Shown: piece after piece, positions 1 to 12,054 of the stretch
Position numbering within the stretch: position 1 is the first letter of the stretch
Layout of the letters: every line of letters starts with the position of its first letter
DNA from: Juglans regia
Lineage: Eukaryota > Streptophyta > Magnoliopsida > Fagales > Juglandaceae
Length of the DNA: 64,000 nucleotides
Direction: 5' to 3'
NCBI RefSeq assembly: GCF_001411555.2
Contig: NC_049915.1
Coordinates: forward strand, 19,296,640-19,360,639
Position numbers and translations under genes: made by a program
The notes under the pieces: model-generated
Database searches by the model: none
Told to the model about the DNA's origin: nothing
Seen by the model: the letters and a program-made list of their open reading frames with translations, nothing else

Positions 1-279
1 TACAAAATCCATTTTTTTAAAGGCCAATTCTATACTGTTACACTACTATTAACCCTACTCCAAACAAGAGGGCGTACCATATTAAATATACACAACTGTT
101 GCTGAAAAACTATGGCAAAAGTGGGTGGAAAAACATTAGAATAAGGAAAGACGAGCAAACCAAACCTGCCAATTTAATAACTTACATAGATACAGCTGCA
201 TGATCTTCTAAAAGAGAGGTCGGTCAAGCTTTTTTTTTTTTTTCAAATTATTCGGATGGGCTTTCCAGCAAAGGAGCCT

Positions 280-3200
280 TCAACAGGGCTTGATTTCAAA
301 TCCAATGCTGAGAAGAGTGCGAGCTGATTCCATTGCTTTCTCACCTCCAAGTTCCATGGCTTCCCCAGTCAGTTCTCCTTCTGTGTCCACCGACCATTGG
401 GTTGAAGACGATTGGTTATGAAGCTTATCGGTTTTCTTCAATTGCAAATTACTCATTGAAGCAGGAGCAGCAGCAGCTACAAGAGGAGCACTTGGTGGGC
501 CATGTCGCTTCTTAGGTACAGGCATGTCATGGTCATGTACCCCCTTGTATGTTATGATCACTGCACTTGCATTATCGACGGCTGTCTCGATGTGCTTACG
601 GACGGGACATCCAGCAGAAGTGCATCTATAATAGTTTCTGAAAATTTGTTTGAGAGACTACTTAGAAGAAAAAAGGAAGAGAAAGCACAGAATAATTTAA
701 ACCGGACGGGAACAACCCAAGTGAAAAATTGGACCTGGCAACCACACAGCATCATTTGGATACTTTGAAGTGCCAATGGAAGGAATGGGAACATGGTTAA
801 ACTTGCTAAAGAAAGAGCCATTGATAAAGCAATGGAAACATCTTCCTTTCCTCTCCCTCGAAGTATTGTAGACCTAAATGGGTCCTTATTACCTTTGTGC
901 AATTTCGGCTGAAGACAGGTACAAAAATCATTTCAGTTCTTCCAAATGCATCTTTCATAATGTTACCACATTATGGAAGGTTTGAAGGAAAGAGAACAGA
1001 TTGTGGAAGGCACTACCAACTATGGGACATCACATTTTTTTTTTGGATAGTTCAGAAGCTATGAGACCTACACGCTAGCCAACTGTGCCACCACCCCATT
1101 GGTGACTATGGGACATCACAATCTTTGATCGCATGGAACACCGAATAACAAAGCGTTTAAAACTTAACTACACGATGAATCACCAAAAAGCTACATATAT
1201 GCAGCAATATGAAATTAGCAGCTAGCAATATCAAGTGCAGGCACTGATTATAAAATGAAGATTGCATTACGAAGATTTAAAAATGAAATAGGCATGCACC
1301 TGGGGTGAGGATTTCCCTTCACCATTTTCTGTCCATACTTGCGCCACCTGTATCCATCACCTGAAATCCCCACATCTCCGGCTGCATGCACAACAAATTT
1401 CGGTTTCTTGCCAGGTTTTATGACAGAGCCTGAATGTGCCAAGTCACCTTTCTTCACTCTGGTTTTCAAAAGGGAGGAAAGATTATTCAAACCAGATACT
1501 AGCAATCACATATAAGACAATATGAGAGGAAACCAATTCATGGAACACTTGCCTTCTTTTTGGTTCTGGTTCATTAGCGTGCTCCTCCTTGACCTTAATT
1601 TCACAATTCCCATTGGAGTCACTTGAGTTCTGTCGTTTTCTCTCAGGATTTGGGGATGTTTCTTGTATAGTTTCTTCTGAAACTTTGAGTGGCTCTGATT
1701 CATTAGGCATTTGGATGGGACGCTCTGCAAAACTATTTCCCATAACGGGCTTGGCAGATGATGCAAGCTTATTTTCCTTCGTGCAACTAAATTTCCGTGG
1801 TGGATCATGGCCATGTTGGCTTTTATAAATAATATCAATTATATGACCTGAATGATCAGAGCATTCAATTTTCTTAGCACAACACTCAGAAAAAGTGCAC
1901 CTGTAATAGCTTCGAGAACCCTTGGGACTTTTCACTTGCTTCTGACCATATTTGCGCCAGTTATAACCATCAGAAGATGGTGTCTTCGTAACAGGAACAA
2001 GAGATAAAGATTTAAGGTCAGAAGAACTTTGTTGATCTGTTTTTGGCATGCATTCAGTATTTCCCTTTGCTTGTGAAAGTCTTTGTTCTCGTAGAGTGGG
2101 GCTTGAAAGAGGTAATATTGATTGTGTAACAGAAGTTGGTGATAGTTCCGATGAAGTTGGACATAAAGACACCTGAGACTTATGTTGTGTCAGAGCATCG
2201 GCAGGCTGGGCTGTTAAAGTTGCCACAACTTCCTGCTGGGGTAATTGATCCTGAGAAATACAAAAGAAAGAAACTTATATTACGAGAAAAAAAAAAAAAC
2301 TTGACATGATCTTGTACAAGATGTATCTAGGTCAGCATTTAGATATGTAAATTATAAGGAGCTGTTTCTTTATTTTTTATTTTTGCAATGCAGAGCATAA
2401 GCAACTAATGGTTCGAATAACATAATCCACTGTCCAGATTAGTAGGAGCATGTACCAACCACACATATCAAAAGACAGTTCTCCCCACATATAACAGCTG
2501 CCTAGGCTTTTCAAATGATTTAAAAGCCAAAACCCCCAAGCTTTCTCTTTGTATATGGTATTCCTCCTTCGTAAGCAAAGTTAAATTAATAAAACTCGAG
2601 GTATCACCCTCTTTAAAAGTACAAATAAAGAATTGACAGGACTGATTTCAATTTTCAAGAACCTTTCAAAAGGAGGAAGCATTACTTTACAGGAGGTTTC
2701 GGCCTATTACCAAACTTATGCCTTTAAGGAACTTGGCCAATATATGACTTTTATTTCAAAGTTCAAGATTAAGCATTCAAATTATGACACTCCATAAAAC
2801 TTTTCAAACCATGAAGATGAGAATTAATAAGTAAAGTTATTATCTCTTCCTTTTGAGGGGACTCTCTTGAAATACGTGTCTGAGTATATGAATGTTTCAC
2901 ATAAGTCATGCTCATGATCATTTTTTTTTTTTTTTTTTTTTGCAAATAGATCCATTCTGGGTGTTAGCAATCATGAGAGCTCTATAGGATGGATTTTTAC
3001 AGTGAGAACACAGATAGAAGGCATCTATTCATCACTAACTGGAACCAAAGGTGAAAGAAAAACAACCTAAGCTTTGATCATCATGTAATTAGTGGAGGCA
3101 TATGTCTTCTTCCCCTCCACACACACACACCCCCATGGAAAAAGTGTGCAGGGAAAAGAGAGATAAAGTTTAATCCCTTGGTTTTACATTGTTTAGTAGC

Positions 3201-6200
3201 TAGAGAGTTATGATCTCCTGTACTATCTTTGTAATGTCTCACTTGGGCTACAACAAGATCTGCCATAAAGCAGCAAGGAAAGGAAAAGCCAAACAACAAG
3301 ACAAGCACTGTTCATGTCCTGCTCTTGGCCCACACATGTACGGGGCTTGGTTCCATGCCAATGCCATTCCCTGATTTTGCTTTTTTCAGCCCACAGCATC
3401 ATCCTCACCGACGCATTATAGGCACTTTGAAGGGCAATTAGAAGTCTGGTAAGCGCAACACCAGCTCACTTTTAAGTAGCTTTTAAATCTTTCTACCCTG
3501 AAGTAGTTCTTAATTTCTTTTCCTGAAGGTCAGTTTTACTTACTTTTAACCAATTATTCCAACTTCCTTTGGATGTCCAGTCGTAATTTCTAAACAATGA
3601 TTTAAGCCTGTTAACCAGATATTTATTTTTAGAAAGAGCTATTATGCTCCTTTCCGAGCATGCATTCAATATTTTCAATTTCTTGGAGAAACCCAAAACA
3701 AACAGGACCAAACACTTCCATCCCACCCAATAGCCTAGATCTTTCAGGCAAAACTCAGTCTACCCCAACTTTAAACCACAGGTGTAGTTACCGTTCTAGT
3801 CTATATGCGTTTGAACATTTTGGGCTTATTGTATTTTTCTTGACATCCACATTGATTAGTAATGAATTCCTTCTTAAGTTTCAAGGACATCCTTTGGTAT
3901 CTTAAGGTATAGGAGCCTAGACTGGACCTTGGGCTAATTTAATATTGCATATACACATGCCAAGCCCCCATCCTATCTCATCTTGTACTTGTACAGGAAT
4001 TAGGATTCCTTTTTACCCTAGCCACTTATTTTTCTTCGTTTTCCACTTGGCTTCTTCCTTTCTCCAACTATGTTGGACTTAGATGGACGAGCTGTTCATT
4101 ACCATTATTGTTTGGACAGTTGCTACCTATGCGTTCATCACAAAATATTTCTAGATCCCAATACACCCAATGCCAAAAAGCACAAGCCAGAAAAAACAAT
4201 AGGTGCACGAGCCACACCTTCGTAACTCCAAATACATATTACATGGAATTCGTTATAGTCCCTCGTGATATACTCCAACTGCCCCATGAATTGGTTATTC
4301 CTAAACAAGTCGTGAAGGGTATAACAAACATTTTTTTGATAAGTAAGAAGATATTTTATTGATATAAAGATAGGCATAGCCCAAATACACAGGAGGTATA
4401 CATGTGATTACACCTATTTAGGAACTAGAAACGGTTACAAGGAAATCATGGAAACTGACACCATTTAAATCTATAGCAATGGCCCACATAAATAAAGTCT
4501 TCCAGAAAAAGCACTTAAACTCTTCCAGGGAGCACTCATGATCCTTGAAATTTCTATCATTTCTTTCACTCTAGATGCACCAAAATATACAAATGGGAGC
4601 CATCTTCCACACAACTGCAATCTGTGGTGTCCCCATGATCCCTCTCCAACTAGCTGGTAGTTCAACCACCCTCTCCGGCATAACCTATGTTAATCCCACT
4701 TTGCTAAAAAATAATTCCATATGGCCCTTACAAACTCACAATGTAGAAGTAAATGATATACTGTTTCACCACTATTTCTGCACATACAGCACCAGTCGAT
4801 GATAAGCGCACGTTTTCTTAAATTATCAATGGTCAGAATCTTCCCTAAAGTTGCTGTCCAAGCAAAAAAAGCAGCCTTAGAGGTGCTTTACTCCGCCAAA
4901 TGTTCTTCCAAGGAAAATGATTCCTACCTTGGGCAGTAAGAGTCTCATAGAAAGAGCATACAGAAAATTTTCCTTTGTTGGAAGGCCTCCACTCCAATTT
5001 ATCTGCCGCTGTAACAGCAGGGCTAGTTGTGTATAGCAAGTTAAAGAACTCCACCAGGACACCTACTTCCCAATCATGGGCCTCCCTAATGAAGCTAACA
5101 TTCCATTGCTGCGAACCATTAGTAATTGGTATAACAAACATACCTTAGTAATTGCTGTGAAGGGTATAACAAACATACCTTAGTGCTGTTGTTTCAGACT
5201 ATTCGACTTGGTCAGTCCAACCCATTTATAAAGGAAAAAGCTTTCTGATCTATATACAGAAACTTTCCTACACTCACGCAAAAGCAAGCTTCCCTCTGGC
5301 AAGGAGTGATCCTAGAGGGTTATTTTGCTTGGTCCTTTGACTCCTTTGTATATTGAAGTACATTCTTATAGAGAAGACACAAAAGTATAATCCTGGGGGT
5401 TTTCCTATGAATAAAACTTATTGATGACCTATTAAAAAAAAAAAAGACTAATCTCGGGGGTTTTATGAGTCAAGACTCAAGATACTCATTCACACCAAGT
5501 CAGAACTCCAGGGTTCAAAATGGACCTTTAACAAAAAAAAATTTGATGATTCTATAGCTTGTATGATCCTTGCTCTCGATTAATTTCATAGCTTGAAACA
5601 TTTGGTAACAATAGAGTATTGATGATTTTTTTCTCCAATTTTCAGGTTAAATTATGTTTGTTAGTGACAAGAAGTTTAGCACTATCGAAGTATTTTCCAA
5701 CAATCAAATATGGGGTAAGACCTAATCCTTAGTCATAATCACCTTCAGGAAAAATCTCAAGAAACAGTGCATGAACAGAAAAAAAATGTTCCCTTACAGC
5801 ACTCTTGCGCGCAAAAAGGCACCCAATTTCACATGCTCAAACTAAAGTGTCCGAATTGATGGTCAAACTAAGCAAATAACACACAAAGGCACGCTAATAA
5901 TTCGCAAATTCATGATCAAAGATCAGAAAACACAGGTAGCGAGCAAACATATGAATGCAAAGGGACTCACTGTTCAGTCTCGAAATGCATAAACAGAAAC
6001 GAAAAATAGGAACTCCAAATTCTAACCTCGGATTCCGCTCCTCCAGCCGCTCGCGAAGTCGAATTCTCCCGCAAGCCTGTCAGATCAATGACAAAAATCA
6101 CATTTTCATCACAATTAAACCAAAACAAAGAAACAAACAGATGTTTTCCAAAAACACAAATAAAATAAAGAGGAGAAATAAATAACAAAGAAAAAAAAGC

Positions 6201-6496
6201 CCACCCGCACCCTGATCGTCCTGGGACAATTGAAGCGAAGAAGGAGCTGCTAGGGTTTCCAAACGAGACTCTTGCAACTCAGCTTCACCATGCCGTACGG
6301 AGCCCCGTAAGTTGCTGAGTTGCGACTCACCAAGTCGGGCTTCATCTTCTCTTTCTTCCTCAACATCCTCCGAATCATCAGACTCCTCTTCTTCCGCTTC
6401 TTCTTCTACTTCTTCTTCATTATCATCTTCTTCTTCTTCTTCGTGTGGCTTCGGGTTCTCTACGTGGAGAGCTTCTGAGCTCCCGTTCTCAGCCAT
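280..6496 (-). CDS. WRKY32: Group-I WRKY transcription factor, WRKY32-like (five exons)
   Basis: Sequence-specific nuclear DNA-binding regulator of W-box promoters. Exons on the minus strand: 6496-6211 (donor could instead be after 6205, same phase), 6076-6027, 2250-1549, 1451-1300 and 637-280. They total 1548 nt, an uninterrupted 515-residue frame. Residues from about 17 to 50 form a long Glu/Asp-rich acidic stretch. Exon 3 carries the N-terminal WRKY domain ([21 protein letters not shown], zinc ligands C-C-HGH). Exons 4 and 5 split the C-terminal WRKY domain at the Arg codon after GNPHP, the position expected for this family. The tail ([28 protein letters not shown]) is what I recall of Arabidopsis WRKY32. 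Exon 4's acceptor is chosen by phase; nearer AGs would leave an intron of about 50 nt. Exon 2 is short and read in the only frame that fits both neighbours. The 3.8-kb intron 2 contains a LINE. Confidence 0.88.
1019..1120 (-). mobile_element. tRNA-Met 5'-half retroposon with 16-bp target-site duplication
   Basis: The 16-mer ACTATGGGACATCACA occurs at 1019-1034 and again at 1105-1120. Between them, read on the minus strand, are a short CACCAAT, then GGGGTGGTGGCACAGTTGG and CTAGCGTGTAGGTCTCATAG, a few more bases and an oligo(A) run (plus-strand T run at 1035-1043). The body matches, from memory, the 5' half of plant elongator tRNA-Met through the CAU anticodon; the clearest differences look like CpG-to-TpG/CpA decay. 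The T-arm and 3' end are absent. TSD plus A-tail means LINE-type retroposition. It lies inside the last WRKY32 intron. Confidence 0.75.
2251..6026. other. Long second intron of the WRKY32-like gene
   Basis: This 3.8-kb stretch separates exon 2 from exon 3. It is AT-rich and contains the LINE insertion described separately, a poly(T) run near 2922-2941, and a short A-rich insertion near 5408-5448 between two imperfect copies of TAATCCTGGGGGTTTT. I see no conserved exon inside it, and the phases of exons 2 and 3 join directly without one. Confidence 0.6.
4312..5176 (-). mobile_element. 5'-truncated L1-type LINE with 20-bp TSD
   Basis: GTGAAGGGTATAACAAACAT is present at 4312-4331 and 5157-5176 and bounds the insert 4332-5156. 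The element lies on the minus strand: its A-tail reads as Ts at 4331-4337, preceded by the typical plant LINE 3' end (ACTTATCAAAAAA). The frame at 5141-4845 encodes a zinc-binding reverse-transcriptase-associated region of the zf-RVT type ([21 protein letters not shown]). No complete ORF remains. A partial third copy of the target motif lies at about 5127-5148, just inside the 5' junction. Confidence 0.85.
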
Positions 6497-7035
6497 GGCC
6501 GATTCTTTCGCACGAGCGAGGTAGAGAGAGAGTAAAGTTTCCGAACAGTTGCTGAGCTTATTTATAGTGTCCGAAACCGTGACCGAAATCCCGAATCGCG
6601 TTTCGGAATCAGTGTAGCAGCAAAGATTAGTGAAAGAGTTGTGGGGAGGGTATATATGTCTTTGACCGGAATTGACTCAGGTGGTTTCAGTGTGGGAGTG
6701 GAGGGGGCTAACGACCGCCGTTGATTTCTCCGTTACTTCAGGTGACCGTTGCTTCTGTTGACTAGACGGTTTCTTTAACGGCGCTGTGGCAGCATTGTAA
6801 TTTGAATTTGTAACAAGTCTTTGACTGGATGTACTTGGCAACAGGATTTTCATATTTGTATAAATTAAAATCATTGTTTTTAATTTTCATAAAATTTATA
6901 TTTAAACTTAAAAAATTTCTAATTTAATTACTTTCGTTAATTTCCTATTAAAAAATTAAGAGTATGACATATGCCCAATCTTCGATTAGCTGACACATAA
7001 CATTAGTATGTTACAACCCTCCCATTAGAAACCTA
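6497..7035. promoter_or_regulatory. 5' leader and promoter region of the WRKY32-like gene
   Basis: This intergenic stretch lies upstream of the WRKY32-like start codon on the minus strand. It is less AT-rich near the gene (pyrimidine-rich leader at 6497-6545). I cannot assign a TATA box with confidence. The far end runs into MITE sequence. Confidence 0.35.
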
Positions 7036-7440
7036 AGGGCTAAGGTCCTGTTTGATTTTATATGTAGTCTCAACTCATCTCATCCTATCTAATTTTATTT
7101 CATTTATCTCAACATCTTAACTCAATTTAAATACAAACATTTTTTAAATTTCAAATTTTCAATTTTTTCATTTAATCATTACAACTTTTTCAAACTTTCA
7201 AACAAAACACAAAAAATAATTCAACTTTTTAAATTTCCAAAACAAAGATAATATTAAAAAATAATATTCTAATAATATTTTAACTTTATAATATTTTTAT
7301 TCAACTTTTTTTCTCTTCTTTACCAAAATCTAATAAAATATTTTAATTCGAATCATTTCATTACTATTTACAAACTATCTCACTATTATTCATAGATTTC
7401 TTATAACATCTCATCTATATAACCAAACGAGGCTAATAGA
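7036..7440 (-). mobile_element. MITE, family 1 (TGAGTTGAGAT family), expanded copy
   Basis: The stretch begins GTCCTGTTTG and ends CCAAACGAGGC, an imperfect terminal inverted pair. The interior carries the family signature in reverse orientation (CAACTCATCTCATC, TCATTACAACTTTTTCAAAC, AATATTAAAAAATAATATTC). About ten other copies occur in the window. No coding capacity. Confidence 0.6.
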
Positions 7441-7876
7441 GAAGGATAGAGATATCATTTTTTTTAAGTTTAGATATTAATGTTGAGAGAGTTAAAATTG
7501 TGGTCTCCATTTGTTAAGCATGAAAATTGAGATATTTATTTTGCAAAGTGTAACGATATATTTATAATTTTTTTACAACTATTTTACAATCAATTTTTAA
7601 TTAACCAATACAATCATGCCATTTCATTAAAAATAAGTTTCAATATTATAAAAGAATAATTTTATTTGAAATGTTATATATCACATACCATCCACGTGGT
7701 ATAATTTGAATTAGAAGATAAATTTTAAAATTTAAATCTTACAAATCAAATTATGTTATATAAATGATGTGTGGTATAAAAAAAGCCTTCAAATAGCACT
7801 AAAGTTACCGTTCATTTTATGTAGAGTTATTAAGTAGTTTTACATTTTCCTTTTGCAATTACTCTAAAGTTCAAAT

Positions 7877-8648
7877 GTTTCTTAGAGTCTCTTTAGTCTC
7901 TCTTAGAAATCCTCCAAATCGCTGGAGGAGGAAAGGAAGAAAGGGCGCTTCCTCCCCCTTCTCATTTCTCCTCTCATTCCCTCCTCTGTCTTCCTTTTTC
8001 CCTCTCTTTCCCTCCTATCTTCATCCCTCATTCCCTCATCTTTTCCCTATCTTTCCTTCATTTCTCTTATTTTCTTAATTTATTTTGTTATCTTTAAGAT
8101 TTAAAAGACGGATCTACAATTCTTCGGCACCTTCTAGTATTGAGGCACGAGTAACACAAGATGCTTCCTAAGTCGATCGTTAGGAAGATAGTGACGGATC
8201 ACCAGATCAGATTGTTCAGATTTGACTTTTATGGTTAATTTCGAACTCTACCGAAGTAGATCTAAACTGTAATTCATCATTTTTGCATCTATCTTTCTGC
8301 TTTCATTATTGTTTCCTTTTGTTTAGTTTAAAAACAAAAAAGAGATCATCTCTTAGACGTTTTGTCCGTAGAGGTTAAGTCCTCTCCTCTTATGAAAGGT
8401 AGGGTATGATTATCTATTTTAGGTAGAGTGCTATCTCTTAAAATGTTTGTCTATAGAGAGTTATAATAATAGTGAAGACCATACTAATCACAAAAAAATG
8501 TGTGTATTGTGGAGCTCCAAATGCAATAGTTGGCTTGTGATCTGGGAATTTTCCTGTTTGTATTCGATCATAGATGTAACTTTTCTCTAATGAATGAATG
8601 AATGAAGTCAATTTTCCATAACAAAAAAAAAAAAAAAAAGTTTCTTAG
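7877..8648 (+). mobile_element. Non-autonomous LINE-mobilised retroposon
   Basis: GTTTCTTAG flanks the element at 7877-7885 and 8640-8648, and a long A-tail ends at 8639, so the insert is 7886-8639. The 5' half is GC- and pyrimidine-rich (a C/T tract at about 7945-8075); the 3' half carries two copies of a TCTC-stem-loop-GTAGAG motif (about 8350 and 8434). No long conserved ORF. The same motif recurs in the LINE-like element at 33.2-33.5 kb, so the two are probably related. Confidence 0.65.
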
Positions 8649-8769
8649 TGGGTTTTGAGTTTAAGTGTGTTTTCAATTAATGCTCGGATGTCTACATAAT
8701 AAATTTATACAAAAATATCGAAGATGTTTTATTTTGCTTTTCTTTCTTTTATCGTATCAGTAGATATAT

Positions 8770-9460
8770 GATGTTTTAGGTTTTTCACACAAAACTGTGT
8801 CAATTGTGATAGAAGTCTTAATAATCATACATTTGTTTTTTAAAAATATCCGATATTATTTATCTTGACTAATTCTTTAGACATGTATGACCTGACCTCC
8901 CATCTTACACATTGGGCTATTCAGATGTTTAAAGGCTGCAATACGCCTTTAGTATAATTTTTAGGCAAATTTTATTTACAATCTTTAAATAGAGATTGCA
9001 TGTGTAAATCCTTCATTAAATAGAAAAAAAAATACTATTTTGATAAAGATATTATTATAATTTTGAAAAAATTTAAAAATAAAATTAACTAAACTTGCAA
9101 TACAGTTTCCATTTGAAAACTGTACGTAACATTGCTCTAATTTTTAATAGTAATTGAACATATTTTTTTAATTAATATTAGTGTGCCAAGTGGCAAACAT
9201 GTGCAACTTGCAAGACACGTACTTAATAACTTGGAGCAATAATTGGTTGAATTTCATATGCTAACAATGGTAAAAGAACTTGAAGGAAAATCTCTTGAAA
9301 TTTTATGAGTCTAGCCTCCTGCTTAATAGGTATTGCTCGAATAAATTTTTTTGAAATGCTCTAGATGTGCTTAGATATTCTGTTTTTTGTTAGCAAATGG
9401 GTATATTACACTGTTGGAGGCATAAATTGGAGAGTAGACTCATTTTAAGGTTAAAAATTC
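8770..9460. repeat. Segmental duplication arm A (paired with 36060-36360)
   Basis: Matches to 36.06-36.36 kb include ACTGTGATAGAAGTCTTA-type sequence, ACACATTGGGC, and GCTTAATAGGTATTGCTCGA followed by AAATGCTCTAGATGTGCTTA. The two arms differ by indels. The homology resumes at about 11040 (paired with 36640), with about 1.5 kb of later insertions between. Confidence 0.75.
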
Positions 9461-9469
9461 TATTCAGCA

Positions 9470-10760
9470 GTCTTACATCACATACCGTTTTTTATTTTTT
9501 ATTTTCTTACTCTCAACAAGTAGGACTGTTCATTCAGATTTCGACCTGGAAACCCGGGTATACTCGGATTGGAACTCGAGTTTCAAATACAGATCGGAAT
9601 CCAAATGTCTTTTTTTTCATCATGCTTGAGTGCAGCATGCTTCAAACTTCACTTTACTTGCAATACATACTGTAAAAATAAAAAATGTACGAGTGATTTG
9701 CCTTATGTGCAAGTTTATGGTTGAAAGCGGCTTGAATTCTGCCAACACGAGACGCTCTAGATGAAGGCCAAGGGTCAAACGTATTGATAATACACCCAAG
9801 GCCCTTAGCCCCTATATATTTGGGAGCCATTTTAATGGGTTTTTTCATTTTAATATATCGGGTGATTCAATAAATTGAATCGGATGATTTATGTCAATTT
9901 TGAACCGATTATTTCAATGTTAATAAAATGTATTAAAAATCAAATATAATGAAATTCAAGCATTTAATATCATGTATAAAAGAGTAAAAATATACATTTA
10001 TTGACTAATTTCAATAAAATAATATATGAATATAAATAGTTTCAATAAATATGTAATTTATGTATTTAATTTCATAGACATTTTTTGCCTCATATGCCAA
10101 GAAGATAAAGAACATTCAATTATAAGCACATGGCGAGTGTAGTATTTTATACACAATCACAAACCTAATACAAAATACTCATTCATCTCCTAATTTCTTT
10201 GTTCAACTAAAGAAAATAAAGAACTGCATGTTTTACATTTTAATTTTTCTGCAATTCTTATTGAATATAATAATGAAAAATTTAATATATGTTTAATTTT
10301 ATCATATTTTTTTACAAGAAATTAAAAAAGAAAAAACTCAATTTTTAGACAACTTAAAAATAAATATAATTTTGAGTCAGTTCAAATTGATTTAAAATTA
10401 ACTAGAATCGGCTTAAATCGGTTGATTGAAGCGGTTTAATGAACCATTCAAAAAGTTCATTGAAATCAATTCGGCTTCGGACCGATTCAAATTTGAATCG
10501 ACTGCATCGAACCTTTTTTCTAGCCTTGCTCAAAAGCAAGTCCTTAAGAAGAATTTAAAAAGATGGAAGGATACCAAGTTAGCACTGTTCACTCAACCCA
10601 ACCCGACCCAACTCAAAAAACATAATTCTGAACAAGTAGTTCCAAACTGAATATGTAAGCCCGAATTTCCGGCCCAAATCCAAATCCCAAAAATAATTTG
10701 TTGACCCGACCCAACCCGATCTTGTATTTGTTTTGTTGTTTTTAAAAAAGATAAATTGTT
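9470..10760. mobile_element. Insertion-rich stretch with Ψ-hAT-like AT-rich repeats
   Basis: This 1.3 kb is absent from the paired duplication copy near 36.36-36.64 kb, so it was inserted after, or lost there. It holds AT-rich DNA ending in clustered motifs such as GGTTGATTGAAGCGG, CGGACCGATTCAAATTTGAA and CAACCCGACCCAACTC, resembling the arms of non-autonomous hAT elements. I could not define exact ends or TSDs, and there is no credible gene. Confidence 0.35.
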
Positions 10761-11507
10761 TATATGCTAGAAAAATTTGATTTCCATTCTTTGCAAAAAG
10801 AATGTAAAATGAGAATCCAATCTCTGGTTCAATCTTTTAGCCATAGAAAAAAGTATAAAAACTGAGGCCTTGTTTGCTTCAATGAGTGGAGAAATTCTTG
10901 GACAGGATATTTATTGCATGGAGTACAGAAAAAAGGTATAAACATTGAAGAAGATTTTATCAAATTATTTTTTGCATGGCTTGTCATGTTGCAATTCCAA
11001 ACATATCTTCAAGCGGCTATGCTTTTAAGAAGAATGTTTCTTATGGGAAGAACTTTCGTTGCAAACCTAATATTTTCATACCACTAAAAATAAATGCTAA
11101 AAATAAATGATTCCACTAAAATGCTATTTTAGTTAAGACGCATTATGAACAATCATAATGTATTCAATATATCCAAAAACAGAATTCTTGAAAGAAATTT
11201 AAGAAAATCCAAAAACAAATAAGCAAAGATCTTTAATAAACCAAACCCGACAAATTTGTTCTAATATATACACAAAAGGAAAACAACCAAAATGTTGTTT
11301 CTACAAAACTTCTGACATGACTTGATACATGATCTGGTCATTCTTCCTCCTGCAAAACATGATAAACAAGCCAAAGTAACCATTTAGCCCATTAATAAAA
11401 TTACCAAAACAATTTTAGTTTCTGCAAGAGGCAGTGACACACCACCAAATATGCAAGCAAAAAAAAAAAAAAACACTTATTTTCCAATTTAATTCTTGAA
11501 AATAAAC

Positions 11508-11965
11508 TCACAGTATGCAGATGAGGTCCAGTAACATCAACTCAAATGCAAATTTCATTTCTTGGTTTGCAACAAATGAAACTTCACTTGAAAGCGGTGA
11601 TTGCTCATGAGGGTGAGTGAGTGCTATGACAACCTTGATTCTTGACCAGTATGGTAGCGATGCAGTCGCAGTTGTGAACTGACCTTGTTGAAAGAAAGCA
11701 AACACCAAGACAATGCATTAGCCATTCTTAAAAGAAGATGATAGAGAGTGCAACATCATCACCTTAAACTCAGACCTAACAAATACCTGTGATTGCCTCT
11801 GTATCGGCAGCAGTTCCTGCTCCACAACAATATATGTTTGGTGCCATATATTGAATATTTTCACAGTTCTTATCAATTATTATGGGTCCTTCAATGGTTC
11901 TTGTATCTGCTCCAAGAATGATACCGTCAAGAATATATGTTGAAAAAGAGTAAAACATTAATCAA
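11508..11965 (-). pseudogene. PBB1: 20S proteasome beta type-7 gene fragment
   Basis: The frame at 11958-11776 encodes [18 protein letters not shown] and [16 protein letters not shown], the segment near the N-terminal active-site region of plant PBB1/PBB2 beta subunits. It ends in a donor-like GTATTT. A second decayed exon follows at about 11708-11510 and contains the sequence for VDVTGPHLHT, out of frame with the preceding codons. Introns are retained, so it is a DNA-level copy rather than a processed pseudogene. The catalytic Thr region and both gene ends are missing. It cannot make a functional subunit. Confidence 0.8.
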
Positions 11966-12054
11966 ATACATAATATGGATGTGATAAAAGGAAACTACTT
12001 CAATTGCAGTTTCTTCAGGCTGAAATTGATGAATAAAAATAACTATGTATGCTT

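Noticed and set aside
1019..1120. Functional tRNA-Met gene
   Set aside because: The T-arm and 3' half are absent, and it is flanked by a TSD and an A-tail.
6312..6524. 70-residue Ser-rich frame
   Set aside because: Antisense shadow of the acidic stretch in WRKY32 exon 1 (Glu codons read as Ser).
7875..8078. 67-residue Ser/Pro/Phe-rich frame
   Set aside because: It is a translation of a C/T tract in the retroposon.
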